Assembly: GCA_047967505.1 (NCBI GenBank)
Contig: CM106538.1
Reading direction: 5' to 3' (one strand)
DNA from: Dipteris shenzhenensis
Lineage: Eukaryota; Polypodiophyta; Polypodiopsida; Gleicheniales
Length of the DNA: 64,000 nt
Each line of letters begins with the position of its first letter. Position 1 is the first letter of the stretch. This document shows positions 22,880-34,690 of this stretch, piece after piece. The notes beneath the pieces are model-generated. The model ran no database searches. It was not told where the DNA came from and saw only the letters and a list, made by a program, of their open reading frames with translations. Position numbers and translations under genes: made by a program.

Positions 22880-24200
22880 TGCACGCATGGCATGAACATG
22901 CTTTTGGTTCATCGATGGAGGGCCATTGGTACAAAAGACGGGATAGGTACACTGCACTTGCCCACATGGCATATCGATGGAAGGCCATTGGTACATATGG
23001 TGGGACAGGGTTTCTCCAACTATGTGCTCAATTGGGTACCCACAAAGCCATTAAAGACTATCAGGCATGGCATGGACATAAATGCACATGTGCCATCTCA
23101 GCTGAGGCATAAGCTTGAAGATGAAGCTATAAAATATTGGTTACAGCATAGAGAGCAAGGGATATAGGTTGTATCAGCCCAGCATGGGCAAGGTCATTAT
23201 TAGTAGGGATGGATATTCATTGAAAATGTGCCTTTACCTTGGTTGGAATACAAAAGATATCCTACTGTTGATACCTTAGATGTCTTTGATACATTAATGC
23301 CTCTCTTTTAGTCGCCCACAGATATAGAGTAGTCAATGTAGAGTGTTGTTCCATATGCTTCTAGCGATGCACATCCTCCACTAGTAGCTCCTACTCATCC
23401 TGATATGCCGTCAGTTGATGACCATGCTATTGAACATGCAATTACACAGGAGAGGTTTGTCATTAGATAGTAAAAATTAGTAGTCCTGAGATGGGTAAAA
23501 GCAAGTTAACTGTAACACTTTTTGTGCTAATTATAATAAACCTTAAGCAAGTTAACTGTAACACTTTTTGTGCTAATTATAGTGTTAAGCTAACTATAAT
23601 AAACCTTAATTATTTCCAAATGGTGAATATGTAAATTGTGTAACAAATAGTTTTTATAGTGAATTTGTGTATAGGGTATGGTAGAAGCACAAGTAAGTGT
23701 GCATAAAAAATTGTTTTGATATGCTAGGAGCACTTACTAGGAGTGCTAATAGCAATGTCTAAGGACATGCTATTTTGTACTAGTTAACTTGCTTTGACCT
23801 AGATGGATTTTGGACACACTCAAGGATAGCAAACAAGTTGAGCCTTTGCCAGAGCCCCTGCACTAGAGGTGTGAATAAACAGAAGCATTGCAATTATTTG
23901 GTTGTAGATTTGGTTGCTACTATGTGCAATGAGGAACCTTTATGTCACAAGGATGCTCCCACACCATGCATTACTACTATTAGGTGTGTTATTGCTATGG
24001 CATCCCATCAGCATTGGGAATTTCATCAGCTAGACATCAAGAAGCCTTCCTTCGTGGTGATCTTCAAGAAGAGGTATATATCACACAGCCACCTAGTTTT
24101 GAATAATTGGGTTCTGAAAATGTGGTTTGCTAGCTCAAAAAGCCCTCTATAGAGCACCCCAGGCATGGTATGCAAAGATACATGCTCCCTTGCACTCTAT
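22880..24200 (+). pseudogene. Ty1/copia pol remnant (post-integrase to reverse transcriptase)
   Basis: Heavily decayed pol. Around 23195-23450 there is a KVIISRD block equivalent to the copia VVVSRDVVF segment after integrase, then a Pro/Ser/His-rich linker (SSDAHPPLVAPTHPDMP). Around 23960-24180 the reverse transcriptase starts: TTIRCVIAMASHQHWEFHQLDIK matches the copia TVR..IA.A....W...QMDVKNAF block, and in the next frame come GDLQEEVYITQPPSF and LKKALYRAPQAWYAKI, where the family has KALYGLKQAPRAWY. The YVDD motif and RNase H are missing. Many frameshifts; older than the two complete copia elements in the window. Confidence 0.65.
23501..23592. repeat. 46-bp tandem duplication
   Basis: Two almost exact consecutive copies beginning GCAAGTTAACTGTAACAC at 23501 and 23547. 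It lies between the two recognisable parts of the copia remnant. Confidence 0.9.
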
Positions 24201-24346
24201 TCCCATTCCATTGCTTCTTGCACCGAACAAAGTTTTAAAACAAAACAACCATAAAACTATCGAGAAATAGATTAATGGTAGAGCCTTGTTTAGACATTAT
24301 ATCACCTATTTAATATTTTATTTGTTTGGAATAATTGCTGTTGTAC

Positions 24347-24545
24347 CACTACAAGACACGGGTCGCTTTTCGACACCGATACCAATGCCAAATACAAAGA
24401 TTTTTTAAAAAAAGTGAAAAGTGTCAGAATGTCTGCTGGTGTATACATTGCAAAGAAAGTGTCGGTATGAGCGTTGGTGTGGGCATCGATAAGTTAGAGT
24501 AGTCAATGTCGATATGGGTGTCGGTATATACCGACATTTTAGCAA
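24347..24545 (+). mobile_element. CACTA (En/Spm) transposon end A with subterminal repeats
   Basis: CACTACAAGACACGGG at 24347 is a standard CACTA terminus. It is followed within 200 bp by short direct and inverted copies of TGTCGGTAT / ATACCGACA-type motifs, the subterminal repeats that bind the element's TNPA-like protein. The tnpA-like remnant to the right runs on the minus strand, so this would be its 3' end. No inverted partner end was found in the window. Confidence 0.55.
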
Positions 24546-24849
24546 AAGTAAAAAAATAAAACTGTGGGGTAGGATGGGGCTTGTTTTAGTGCCATCATGC
24601 CCCATAATTTTTTTTTTCATTAGAATCATGATTACATATTACAAAAGAGGTGTACAAAATCTTGTTACAATATCACAAAAAAGGTCTACAAAGTGACAAA
24701 AGTAGTGCCAAAGTTGAGACTAGCAAATTCGCCGAAGTAATGTGTTACAAAATGGTAACAGTGCCAAACTCCAATATGTTAAATCTACTGAAGTAATGCA
24801 TTACAAAAGGGCAAAAGCACAGAAATACAAAATGACCAAATCTCCTATC

Positions 24850-26330
24850 CTACTATTTGTCCTCCTCATCCTCCTTGCCCTCCTCGGCCTCGGCCTCTTT
24901 GCGTGTGCTTGATCCCTTGCCCTCCTCTTTTGCGAGCCTATCCGTTTCTTCTTCAGATCTAGTCTTTAAGTTTGGATCTCCAGATGGGTCAAACATGCCT
25001 CCCGAGTACCTAAGAATGAAACAAGTTAGGAAAACCAAGAGCGTCGGTTGTAAGACAACGGTGATACTCAAATGATAACGATCAGGATTAAGGTATACTC
25101 ACATGACGCTCTGCCACTTTGCACCAATTGATGTCATATCCTTCGTCCACCATCTCCTGAAATCAAGCGTGGGCTCCAATCTTGAACACCCATCTGTACT
25201 CCTCGTCAGTTGGAGGCCTACCAATCACAGATTCATGTGGATCCAAATTCAAGGAGTTAGATATGAATGACAAAGCATTTGAATGACAGAACATATTAGA
25301 TATTAAGTAGAAGATAAATATATACTTACCATCCATGCCTCATTGGCTAGTTTGCCACCGCTCCGGAGGTGTGAAGGACCTACAGTCTCTAGGCGTATCC
25401 TCGTTGCCCTTCGCTGAGTACCGAACGCTTTGGATTATCCTTGTAGTCCTTCTTTGCTTTCTTCCAATCTTTTGGGTCCACCCACCTTGGCTTGGGCTTA
25501 CCTAACTTAGCAGTCTTCCATTAAGTCATATCCTCGAGACTTTAGGAACTCCCCCATGTACTTAAGCATGGCATTTGTTTCAAACTCATACTTTGTAGGG
25601 TTGGGAAATTTTTCCTTGAGGGCTCCTTAGCTCTATTGTCCTATTGATTCCAAGGTTTGAATATGTCCTTGGGAAAGTGGGTGCTCATCATTAATCTCCT
25701 CATGTTATGGCCTGCTTCCCGATATCATCCTCTATAACTTCCCTAATGCTGTTCACTCGATAGGATAGCTCCTCAGGCAAAACAAAGTCTGAAGCATTCG
25801 TGGTGGATGGAGTAGCAGAGCTAGTGCACAGAGTGGGAATAGCGGAGGTAGAGTGAGGGGTGGAGTGAGCACTTAAGGAGTAGGGGAGTGAGAGGTGCTG
25901 GGGGTGCTATGGTCTGTGAGAGGGGAGGGCAAGGGACCATACTAGAATTGGGTCTCATGAATAGGGGGAGACCTTGAGTGCTGGGACTGTGCCGACTTGT
26001 CTACGTCTCTTGTTCCACCACAGTAGCCTCGACCCTTACTACTCTTTTTAGACCTACAATAGTGAACCCCAGGTGATGATCCCTCAAAAGGAACAAGAGG
26101 GGACGATTGTTGAGTAGGTAAAGTTATCGATGTCCCTAATCTACCCTCGAGGGGTGCAGGAGAGGGAAATGTGGAGGTCCTATGGGACAGAAGAGAAAAT
26201 GATCTCTTTGTCACCGTGTCACTCAAGGCTGCAACAAACTCATCAGGAATCCCGACCAAGCCATGGGCTTCTAGAAAAGGAGTCCCCAAGGGGTAGGTCC
26301 CTAAGGGGTCAGCTAAGTGGAATTGAAATC
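24850..26330 (-). pseudogene. CACTA-associated tnpA-like pseudogene
   Basis: Minus-strand coding remnants lie inside CACTA end A. From right to left: a Ser/Pro-rich block (25942-26289); a broken stretch around 25330-25760 with REVIEDDIGKQ, KFPNPTKYEFETNAMLKYM and SGGKLANEAWM; and a charged tail (24853-25071, EEETDRLAKEEGKG). Position next to the 3' end and the basic/acidic composition suit the second CACTA gene (tnpA/Ptta family), which binds subterminal repeats. No intact motif proves it. Several stops and frameshifts. Confidence 0.4.
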
Positions 26331-26821
26331 ATTTGGAGAGTAGAGCCCATGAGCTCTCCTCCTATGAGGAGTCCCATGACCACCAAGAGTATGCTCTCTG
26401 GATGTGTGACGTGATGACATGTTTAATTTAACAGGATTGGACAAGTAGAAACACAACAATAAAACAAACACAAACATAAAATTGGGTAAGAAGCGAAAAA
26501 AATAATAAATACTTACATTTTACTTGAAAAAAAAATTTACTACTTAAAACTCAAGCTCAATTTACTAAAACTCTGATAAATTTGTATTGATAAACAAAAT
26601 TCATATTGATAAACAACATTGGTCTCCATAAAATACACTATCATATATCCAAAAGTAGTAACAAATTTGGTATTGTAAAAGACATTCATATTTCAAACAA
26701 AATTGGTCTCCATACGAGACATTCTCATGCACATGTTTAAGAAAGAAGTTTTCTACTACTCTGCATTACTATCACTTGTATTGTCCTGCTTATGGCTATA
26801 AGGGTCACTCGGAACCTCATC
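26331..26821. other. Spacer with the C-terminal end of a broken minus-strand frame
   Basis: Mostly AT-rich. At 26755-26820 the minus strand reads DEVPSDPYSHKQDNTSDSN and then a stop. This may be the displaced end of the coding remnant at 27811-28230, separated from it by the inverted-repeat insertion. Confidence 0.35.
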
Positions 26822-27815
26822 ATTAGCGGAGAAATGGGGTCTCAAAAGGGTCTCATAAGGAATGAAATAAGAAATGGATTAAGTTAAGACCAAGTGAAGC
26901 CACTATGGTAACCCATGGGCTAAGGTTCCCCTAGCATAGTTGACATGGTTACCTTTATTTTGAAATTGATTAACCTTGGCAATTGGATGGAGGTGGATGG
27001 TGGATTGATAAAAGGCCTAGCATGCTCAAAATGGTTGGAGGCACCTTTGGTCAGCTCCAAAACTGGCAAGAGTTGACAAAAGGGGGGTCTAATAAAGAGG
27101 GAGAAGTTGCCATATGCTACTTGGACAAATCAAAGGTGGAGATGAAGAGATCAAATCAAGGGCTGAGATCTAGGCACACTTTGGAGGGTGGAGATGAAAG
27201 CAATTAATGGAGAATCCCAAATTATCTGATGAGATCAAGGGCTAAGATTGAGGTGCATTTTGGAGGGTGGAGATGATGGAGATGATATCAAAGGATGAGA
27301 TTGAAGCGCATATTGGATGGCCCGTATTTCAATGCCTTTTGCATCCATCTCCTCCACTAGATCTTGATGGAATCAAGGCCCTAGATTCTAGCACCTTTTT
27401 CTTGCATCTCCACCCTTGGATCTATTTCTTGATGGATGGCTGAAAATGACCCGCCTTCAATTTTGATTTCATCCATTAGATCCTTCCCTTTTTCAAATTT
27501 AATCCCTTTATCCTTTGATGGTATCCCTTGGATCTAAACCTTGATCTAATGGCTAGAAGTGTTATACCCCAAATTTGACTCACATCCCTTGGATTGTAGA
27601 TGAGATCAATGTCTGGGAGTTAAGATCAAGGTCTAAACCATGGGTGAGGTGTCTACCCACCCATAAATGCTAAATATGGCCTTTTGTACACATCAACATA
27701 CCATTGCCCCACACAAAGGAGCACTCTCATTTGTACACCTCAAATCTCTCTCTAACCCCTTGAATTTTGGAAACACTAATCGGAGGCCCTTTTGAGACCG
27801 CATTTCTCCCCTAAT
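26822..27815. mobile_element. Candidate non-autonomous DNA transposon with 33-bp inverted ends
   Basis: ATTAGCGGAGAAATGGGG.. at 26822-26854 is repeated in inverted orientation at 27783-27815 with 3 mismatches in 33 positions. The 994-bp unit has no open frame of note; inside are diverged direct repeats (GATCAAGGGCTGAGAT..GGAGGGTGGAGATGA) near 27150 and 27230. It falls inside or at the edge of a minus-strand coding remnant. No target-site duplication is obvious, so the ends may lie further out, or the pair may be a local inverted duplication. Confidence 0.4.
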
Positions 27816-28230
27816 AGGATTGCACATCTTGTTCTATATATTGATACTCTTCTTGGACGATGTACCCATTGTCTAAGAAGATGTCAACACAATCCATTAT
27901 ATCCTTCACGGTCTCCAATTTATCAATTTCTAGCTCAAACTGGTTCCTCCAAAGCTTGCGGAGGGTCCTCATGTTGGATCTTGTGACCCATAAGAAATGC
28001 CTCTCCCTTGAAGATCTATCTCGACCCCACCCACGCGCATGCACTTCCACATTAAACTTCACCCATTCTTCATCGTGCTTAATTTTCTCTATGACATGGG
28101 ATAGCAAAGTATCCAAATAATGTAGGTGGAAACATGAGGGAGAGGTTTTGGGTTTAGGGAAGATTGCCAGGGATTTGGACATTCCATTAATCTGGTGGAA
28201 ATAAGAAGCAAGTACGGGCATGTAAAACAC
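27811..28230 (-). pseudogene. Unrecognised minus-strand coding fragment
   Basis: A 139-residue frame with mixed, protein-like composition (HARGWGRDRSSRERHFLWV; KLWRNQFELEIDKLETVKD; IMDCVDIFLDNGYIVQEEY). It starts at a purine repeat and stops just inside the right inverted end of the neighbouring insertion. It may be the 3' part of the broken gene at 28985-30562, since strand and order agree. I know no family for it. Confidence 0.35.
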
Positions 28231-28235
28231 ATTAC

Positions 28236-28414
28236 AAACTAAGAGAAAGAGGGGAAAGAGGTAAAGGAGAGAAGAGAAAGAGGGTGAACAGAGAGAAAAA
28301 AAGAGGACAAAAAGAGAGGAAAAGAGAAAAAGAGAGAAGGAGGGGAAAAGAGAGAAAAGAAAGAGGGGCGAGAGAGAGAGAAAATAAGAGGAGGGAAAGA
28401 GAAAAGGAGAGGAA

Positions 28415-28474
<60 letters not shown>

Positions 28475-28745
28475 AAATAGAGGCGAGAAAGAGAGAGGAA
28501 AAGAGAGAAAGAGAGGAAAAGAGAGGAGAGAAAGAGGGAAAAGAGAGAAAGAGAGGAAACGAGAGGAGAGAAAGAGAGGAGGTTAATAAGAGTAGGAGAA
28601 AGAGGGAAAGACGAAAATAAAGAGAGGAGGTTAAGAAGAGTAGGAGCGAAATAAGAGAGGAAAGAAAGAGCGAAAGAAATAGAGGAAAAGAGAGAAGAGT
28701 AGGAGAGAAAGAGAGAAAGAAGAGGAAAATAGAGAAAGCATCTTA
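28236..28745. repeat. 500-bp purine tract (GA/GAAA repeats)
   Basis: Almost pure A and G on the plus strand, with a core (AG)n run of more than 40 bases at about 28420-28470 and degenerate GAGAGGAAAAGAGA units on both sides. It lies within the apparent span of an unrecognised minus-strand gene, so it may sit in an intron or be a later expansion. Confidence 0.9.
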
Positions 28746-28984
28746 CATCTTTCCTATTGACTTGCTTCTTTCAAGGACTTGATTCTCATAGAAGGTATGA
28801 CAACCTTTGCCTTTAACCATCATGCCTTTCTTCTTGCTTCCTTCAAGTCATTTTTGGACTCAAGCATGGCTCTTTTCATCTCTTCAGTATTAAGGTAGTC
28901 AAATCACCTTCCTTTACTTGTATTCCTAGTCCCATCTTCTATACACCCTCATGTGAAAATCATCACAAGTCATAATCCTTTTGC

Positions 28985-30562
28985 AATATTCACATGTCAA
29001 ACCACTGAAGGGCATTCCAATTTTTGAAATATAAAGACAACTTATTGCCTATAACATCCATCTACCTCGTATATCTTAGTTCCATCCAATAAAGTAGCTT
29101 TTGTGTATGGCTCACAATACCACTCATGACCCATCTTTATATTATATAAAAAAGGATTTATATTGATCTTAGCCCCTTTAATAGTAATGGTGGATTGCCA
29201 TAATCCCCTACACAAAATATTCATATTTGATGGGGGCAAGCTTGAATCATCTGTGGAAACAAAAGATGCTTCTACATGCTCTTGCATTGGCACTTTGGTT
29301 GATGTGAGGAAACAACTCGAAGATTGTTGATGTAAATATTTGTCAAAAAGTTTTCTTGGTCTCCCTAGAAGTCCTAGAACCCTTGGAAGTCATGTTATAG
29401 CTGGAAGTGAACAATTGGATGATCCTTTGTTGCTAGCTAAAATGTGAACTTTCCCTTGGATATGTTCTACTAAAATTGTCCTCAAATCTAAACCTCAAGG
29501 GCACAAGGGAATCCACTTTCCATCATTCTTACAAGCCAATTTGACAAGCCTTTTACTTTTGTACTAATTCAAGGTTGCTTCAATAAGCTAAAAATCAGCC
29601 CCTACATAAGCAAACAATCTAAAAATCAGCATGTTCATAAGCAAAGACTCTTGAAAAAGAACCTAAAATACTAAGCTTAATTCATCTCGTGCATGTCAAT
29701 CTAATATGAAGAAAATGTTAGTTTTGTAGCCTTAGGCAAAGAGGTATTTGCTTATGTTCATGAGTGCTATTGAAATTATTCAACTCCTCCATAGCTCCAA
29801 GAATTGTTAGTGCATCTCTACAATCATCTTGTGAGTCCTTTGTACTATTTCCATGAGTAAGATGTGTTTCAACCTTTGACCCTCGATTACCTAGATATCT
29901 CTTTTGATGTGCTTAGCTATCTAGGATGTGAAATCTCATGAAGTTAGATAAGCATGAGTACGATGATTGTTTACTACTACCAATGAGCCCCATTCCATAA
30001 GAGCTTCCACATTCATGGCACTAAACACAGACTAAAGTCTTATCATTAACATCTTTCAAATGAGCTCAAACTTGTCATCTCTTGGTGGTTGCTGCTCCCT
30101 CAACTTTTTGTCAACCTTCTCACATTGATCCTCCCAAGCCATTGAAAACAAATTACTCTTAAGCATGCTATTGCCATACACTTTCCCACCATCACCTTCA
30201 ATATTATGCTTCCTATGGTCACCTTCTTCACTTGCATTCACATGAGTAGCTTCAATGGCTTCATCCAAGCTTCTACACACATGCTTTGAAGGCTCACTCT
30301 CATCAACATCAACCACGTGTAATAATCTCTTTATGGCAATGCAATTGTTCTCAACTTGCCAACACTCTTCTTGAGTTTGGTTTAGATTGCAAAGCTCATC
30401 ATCATCATCTTCAATGACAAATTAAAAAGCATCACTAACAATATCATGCATAGTGTCTTTGCATACCCTAGTATAAATACAATTCCCCATGACTCTAACA
30501 TAACCCAACAGCTTCTTATCACAAGACCCATCATTAATCACCTTTATGTGAGCCTTTGATGC
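28985..30562 (-). pseudogene. Unrecognised gene with two Cys/His clusters, broken
   Basis: From ATG 30562 (MASKAHIKVINDGSC) a frame runs to 30056 with one in-frame TAA near 30420; the region is acidic (EDDDDELCN). In the next frame, 30030-29900 reads CHECGSSYGMGLIG then CLSNFMRFHILDS, a stop, AHQKRYLGNRG: a C-x2-C..H..H pattern like a BED or treble-clef finger. Further on, 29293-29042 encodes NILCRGLWQSTITIKGAK and EWYCEPYTKATLLDG, and after a frameshift MPFSGLTCEYCKRIMTC ending at DFHMRVYRRW, a second C-x2-C..C..H cluster. I do not recognise the family; zinc binding is inferred from spacing only. Strand and order suggest one former gene, perhaps transposon-encoded. Confidence 0.4.
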
Positions 30563-30704
30563 CATAGGTGACCAACCCTACACCTTCAAAAATTATCAAA
30601 AGATCATGAGTGATCAGCCCAACATATTAATCAAAATAAATGAGGTGGTTGGCATCAATGCAATCCAATAATTGATAGTTGATAGTAAATGCTAAGGATA
30701 AGTA

Positions 30705-30990
30705 CACTATAAGACTCGGGCCTCTTTTCAATGCTGTCTACCAATGCTTCCCAGTAGTGGGCACAAAAATCATCAGCGCGGTTGGTGGGCGGGGAAAGTG
30801 TTGGTATAGATGACAAAATTAGAGTCAATACAGTTGTCGGTATGCATGTCTATATAGAGGTTAGTATATATCGGTGCCTATATCAGCATGCATATCGATG
30901 ACTCACAATGGTTCCAGCGATGCTTACATCGTCTTTTGGGTTAAAATTTCCATACCGACATTTTTACAGAACTTCGTTTCCAAGGGTCCC
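30705..30990 (+). mobile_element. CACTA (En/Spm) transposon end B with subterminal repeats
   Basis: CACTATAAGACTCGGGC at 30705 resembles end A (CACTACAAGACACGGGT) and has the same orientation. Diverged GTCGGTAT / ATACCGACA-type motifs follow up to about 30965. The TNP2-like pseudogene to the right runs on the minus strand, so this is the 3' end of that element. The opposite end is missing, apparently lost where gypsy sequence begins near 34400. Confidence 0.55.
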
Positions 30991-31399
30991 AAAATAATTT
31001 TTGGCCACAAGTTTGGTCATTTGAAAGATAAAAAATATAAGAGTATGTACACCAAAATCAAGATCAAAACACTCATATATTAAAAGTGAACTTAACATAC
31101 AAATGTACAAAATGTCACTATATAAATGAGAGGGCCAAAGATAAGAAGTCTTGTCGATGTCAAAACAATCAATCAATAGCATTTACATGGACAACTTTGT
31201 CTTGAGCCAAGTATTGCATGCCAAATAAGTCTATCTCAAGGTTTACATACAATTGATCACCTATATCATCATCCCCTACTATATGTCTACCTAAGACATG
31301 ATCCTCTAGTTCACCCTATACTGTATGTCTACCTAAGACGTGATCCTCTAGTTCACCCTATAGCTCTCCCTCTTCTTCTTCAAAGTCATAATCTCCACC
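30991..31399. other. Spacer inside CACTA element B with a 42-bp tandem duplication
   Basis: No gene recognised. TATGTCTACCTAAGAC with flanks is repeated at 31282 and 31324. Confidence 0.5.
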
Positions 31400-34300
31400 T
31401 TCCTCCATACAATGTCATTATTGTCACCTTCTTCTTAGCCCATATTGTCATCTTCATACTCTTCCCTAGATCCATTGGCATCATAATTTGGATCTCCTAT
31501 CGGCATCTCCATATCCACATTCCTATCTTCAAAAATATGTTTTCTTTGAGGAGCAACTTGGACCACGTACCACCATCTTGGATCCAAACGATCCGGATGA
31601 AATACCACCTATGTTGAAGATACAAATTAGATGGTTGTAATTATATCCATTTATACTTGTAATTATGAACATTCACCAATATTTGTTTGAAAATGAAGAT
31701 ATTAGCTTTTAATCAATTGATCACTAGTATGTACCTGTTCACAATGCTCTGGAAGAACAAAAGTATCACTTTCATCAGTCCATGGCATGGTGGAGTCAAA
31801 GGCAAAGAAACTACTGCTGTCTCTCTTGATTATAGCATTGGGACCATTGTAGATAGTTCTAGACCATTTGATATCAAGAATGAAAATACTAAATCATCTA
31901 AAATCAACCTCATAGATGTCACATATGGTCCCACAATAATCTAACTGCAAGGAGAGAAGATTGGTATCAGAAGCACTTGCTTGGCTATCTTGTACAAAGT
32001 TAGCTCATGACTCCACAATCATATGTGTCTCTCCTTGAATTGATGCATTCCACATGAAAATTCCGTCCATATGACCTTAATGTATTGTATTTTTTGTACT
32101 ACAAAAGAACATGATTAAAACAATGAGGATGCATTTTATAGCGATTGTGATCAGAAATACCCAAATTAAGTAGAAAGGTAAAAAAATTACATGTGGCATA
32201 CATCCACCGACTGCAAGCTCCCGCTCTCGATCAGTTATGTCACGTCCAGCATCTTTGACTTCAAGAAGAGCTTCTTGTAGCCAATCACAGGATGTGTCTA
32301 GGGACAAGAACAAGGTTTGGTGGATATGGCACCCTTCGCATGTGCATGACTCTAAATTTAATCCTCTCATTTATTATTTTTGCTTTGGCCTCTTCATATC
32401 TCTCCACCCATCTTTGCATCTTGGGACTATTGAGGACACAAAACTTATTGAATTTTTCTCTTTGCTCTTCAATCATCTTTCTTTCAACCCCTTTACCTTG
32501 GGGAACCTCCGCAATGACACGATCATCGTCATTGATGTTCTAAGCATGTGGAATATTGGGATCCATGGATGCAAGAAACTCTATGATGTATACTAATGAC
32601 TTTTTCACAAGCCATCCCTCCGCCATTCTTGCTTTAGGTCTAGCTCTTTGCCTTAAAAATCTCTTCAAAGTTTTCATAAATTGTTCAAGGAAAAACATCC
32701 AATGACGATGAATGGTTCCTGCAATGGCACCCTCATCAACTTTGTGTACAAGCAAGTGCACCCGAGTCATCATAATGCTCGAGGGAAAGTGCTTCTCAAG
32801 CAAGCACATAGGAGGCACATAGCTTCAATGGAGTCCACCTTAGCCCTCTCTATGCTTGATATAGAGATCTTTTTTTGTGAGATCCACCTATTCCACATGC
32901 ACCCATAAGGTTCAGTAAGGTCTACTAATCATTTAAAATTGTATGAGATATATTGAAGGTGATATGATAGTAAGCATACGTGACATTGCCACTGATCTTG
33001 TGGATAGATTTTCTAACATATTTGAACAATGATCCTCTCTTTGTAATTGGGAAGAAAAACTACCAAAGAAACATAGTTATAACAATGTATCACAATCATA
33101 TAAGTTACATGAAAGCATCACAATCTCAGTTCTACTAAGCATTCAAGCTAACATGTAGAATACTTGTAACACCTTATGCTAATTATGGGACTTGAGTCCA
33201 CTAAGCTTGTTGTCCTTCGTAAATTCTCCCCTAAGCTAATGCATGTGTCCTATGGATGTCCAAAAAGATGCAATCTCTGACTTCACCCTTGCTTCCTCTA
33301 CCTTCGAAAGGATCCATGGTGCCTTCAAAAGAACAATTCTAGCAGGATGCTCTTGGGTACCTAAACCACTATCTTGAGTTGATGAACCATGCTCTTAGGT
33401 TCTACACACATACTCTTGGGGCCACAAGTGAGGCATCCTACCCATCTTGTGCAAGTCTTCATGAACTCCCCTTGTGTCTTTGTCACCAACCAAGTGTGCC
33501 CAAATAGAAGCCCCCACATTCTTGAAGATATACATGGGATCCAAGAGATGATTGATTTGTAACTCACCCCAATATGGAAGCTCATGAAAGGTTGGTAGCT
33601 GCTCCATACCAGGAGGATGCTCCTCACTATTAGCTCTCCGATCCCGAATCCAATCACTTACCTTCTTATGGACCGATGGTGGATCAAGTTGACATTTATA
33701 TGTAGGATGATCAAGAGGAAGGTAATGAGCATGACCTTCATAAACCATGTTCTTCATATGTTTGGAGTGTCATGCATTCAAACTGGGGCCACAAATAAGA
33801 CAAGCATGGTACCCTTGTGTTTTAAGTCCTACATATATGCATGCACAAATAGGTCATTAGACATGCATAGATAACACACAATAAAGCATAAAGGTATCAA
33901 TATGCATGCATTGAAACATACCTGTGTAGTCCACATATCCTGGATAGTCATGCATGGTCCACATCAAAATGCCCCTGATGAAAATATATGCAGTCTACCT
34001 CGGGGCTCTAGAAATATCAAAGACACATATGCCCCTCCATAGTATCTATGGCTCCTCAATCAACGATGCCATGTACACGTCCATATTTTTGGCCTTGTAC
34101 TTGCTCGACACTAGTAGGGCAAGCATAAGGTGTCCCTTCTTTATTGTAAGCCATGGTAGGATATTGTAGTTCACCAAGACTATGGGCCATGTCGACCAAA
34201 ATCTCGAGCATAACTCGAAAGTCCTCACACCATCCATTGTGAGCCTTAGATGTAAATTGTGTGGCTCCCTTGCAAAGTTTGGCCACATGATGTCTATGTG

Positions 34301-34400
34301 TTTCTAAGAAGCACAATCTGGAGCAGGGATCCTCAAAGTGTCATTGGTGGATCAGTGTGTAGCATGCCACATCATCAGTTCTGCAATGTACTTGCATCAG
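31400..34400 (-). pseudogene. CACTA TNP2-type transposase pseudogene
   Basis: Transposase that would bind and cut CACTA ends in the nucleus. Reading right to left on the minus strand: IAELMMWHATH (about 34380), HIDIMWPNFAREPHNLHL then LTMDGVRTFELCSRF and LVNYNILPWL (34288-34150), NMDVYMASLIEE (34070), the TNP2 core; AHYLPLDHPTYKCQLDPP then LPTFHELPYWGELQINHLLD and MYIFKNVGASIWAHLVGDKD (33757-33450); VHLLVHKVDEGAIAG and TLKRFLRQRARPKARMAEGW (32818-32600), the DUF4218 domain; and DPRWWYVVQVAP (about 31590), the end of DUF4216. The domain order TNP2, DUF4218, DUF4216 is the family's. Frameshifts, stops and missing stretches show it is dead. Confidence 0.8.
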
Positions 34401-34690
34401 AACATGTGATGTATTCTGGGGATGATGGGAAAATGTCTCAAGACTGATAGAAATCTTAAAGCTAAAGACATCAAGGAAGGTGACTTAGTCTATTATACAA
34501 TGCCAAAGGACACAAACAGAGACTAAAGTATCTAGGTCAAGGACCCTACCAAGTACGAAAGATGAATCCCATCAGAGTTGTGCTACTAGAAACATTGGAT
34601 GGAGTCCAATTCAACACAACTATAAACGGGAGCCGACTAAAGTGCTACTACATCAACACGCAAGCCATCCCTAACAAAAAAAAAGATTTA
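34400..34690 (+). pseudogene. Gypsy element 1: integrase C-terminal end
   Basis: A Ty3/gypsy integrase tail (GPY/F-type) that follows the catalytic core and helps hold target DNA. It reads LKAKDIKEGDLVYY, then after a frameshift RLKYLGQGPYQVRKMNP and VVLLETLDGVQFNTTINGSR. Gypsy element 2 has the matching KNKDLVEGDLALLYSV and GMGPYHIVEITPQG on the minus strand at about 57800-57960. Everything upstream is missing, because TNP2 sequence of CACTA element B begins within about 30 bp. Confidence 0.7.

Noticed and set aside
24347-30720. The two CACTA ends as the two termini of one transposon
   Set aside because: They have the same orientation; the termini of one element must be inverted relative to each other.
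31687-33874. Plus-strand frames in the TNP2 region (e.g. 32237-32596, 33617-33874)
   Set aside because: Recognisable TNP2, DUF4218 and DUF4216 motifs are on the minus strand; the plus-strand frames are shadows.
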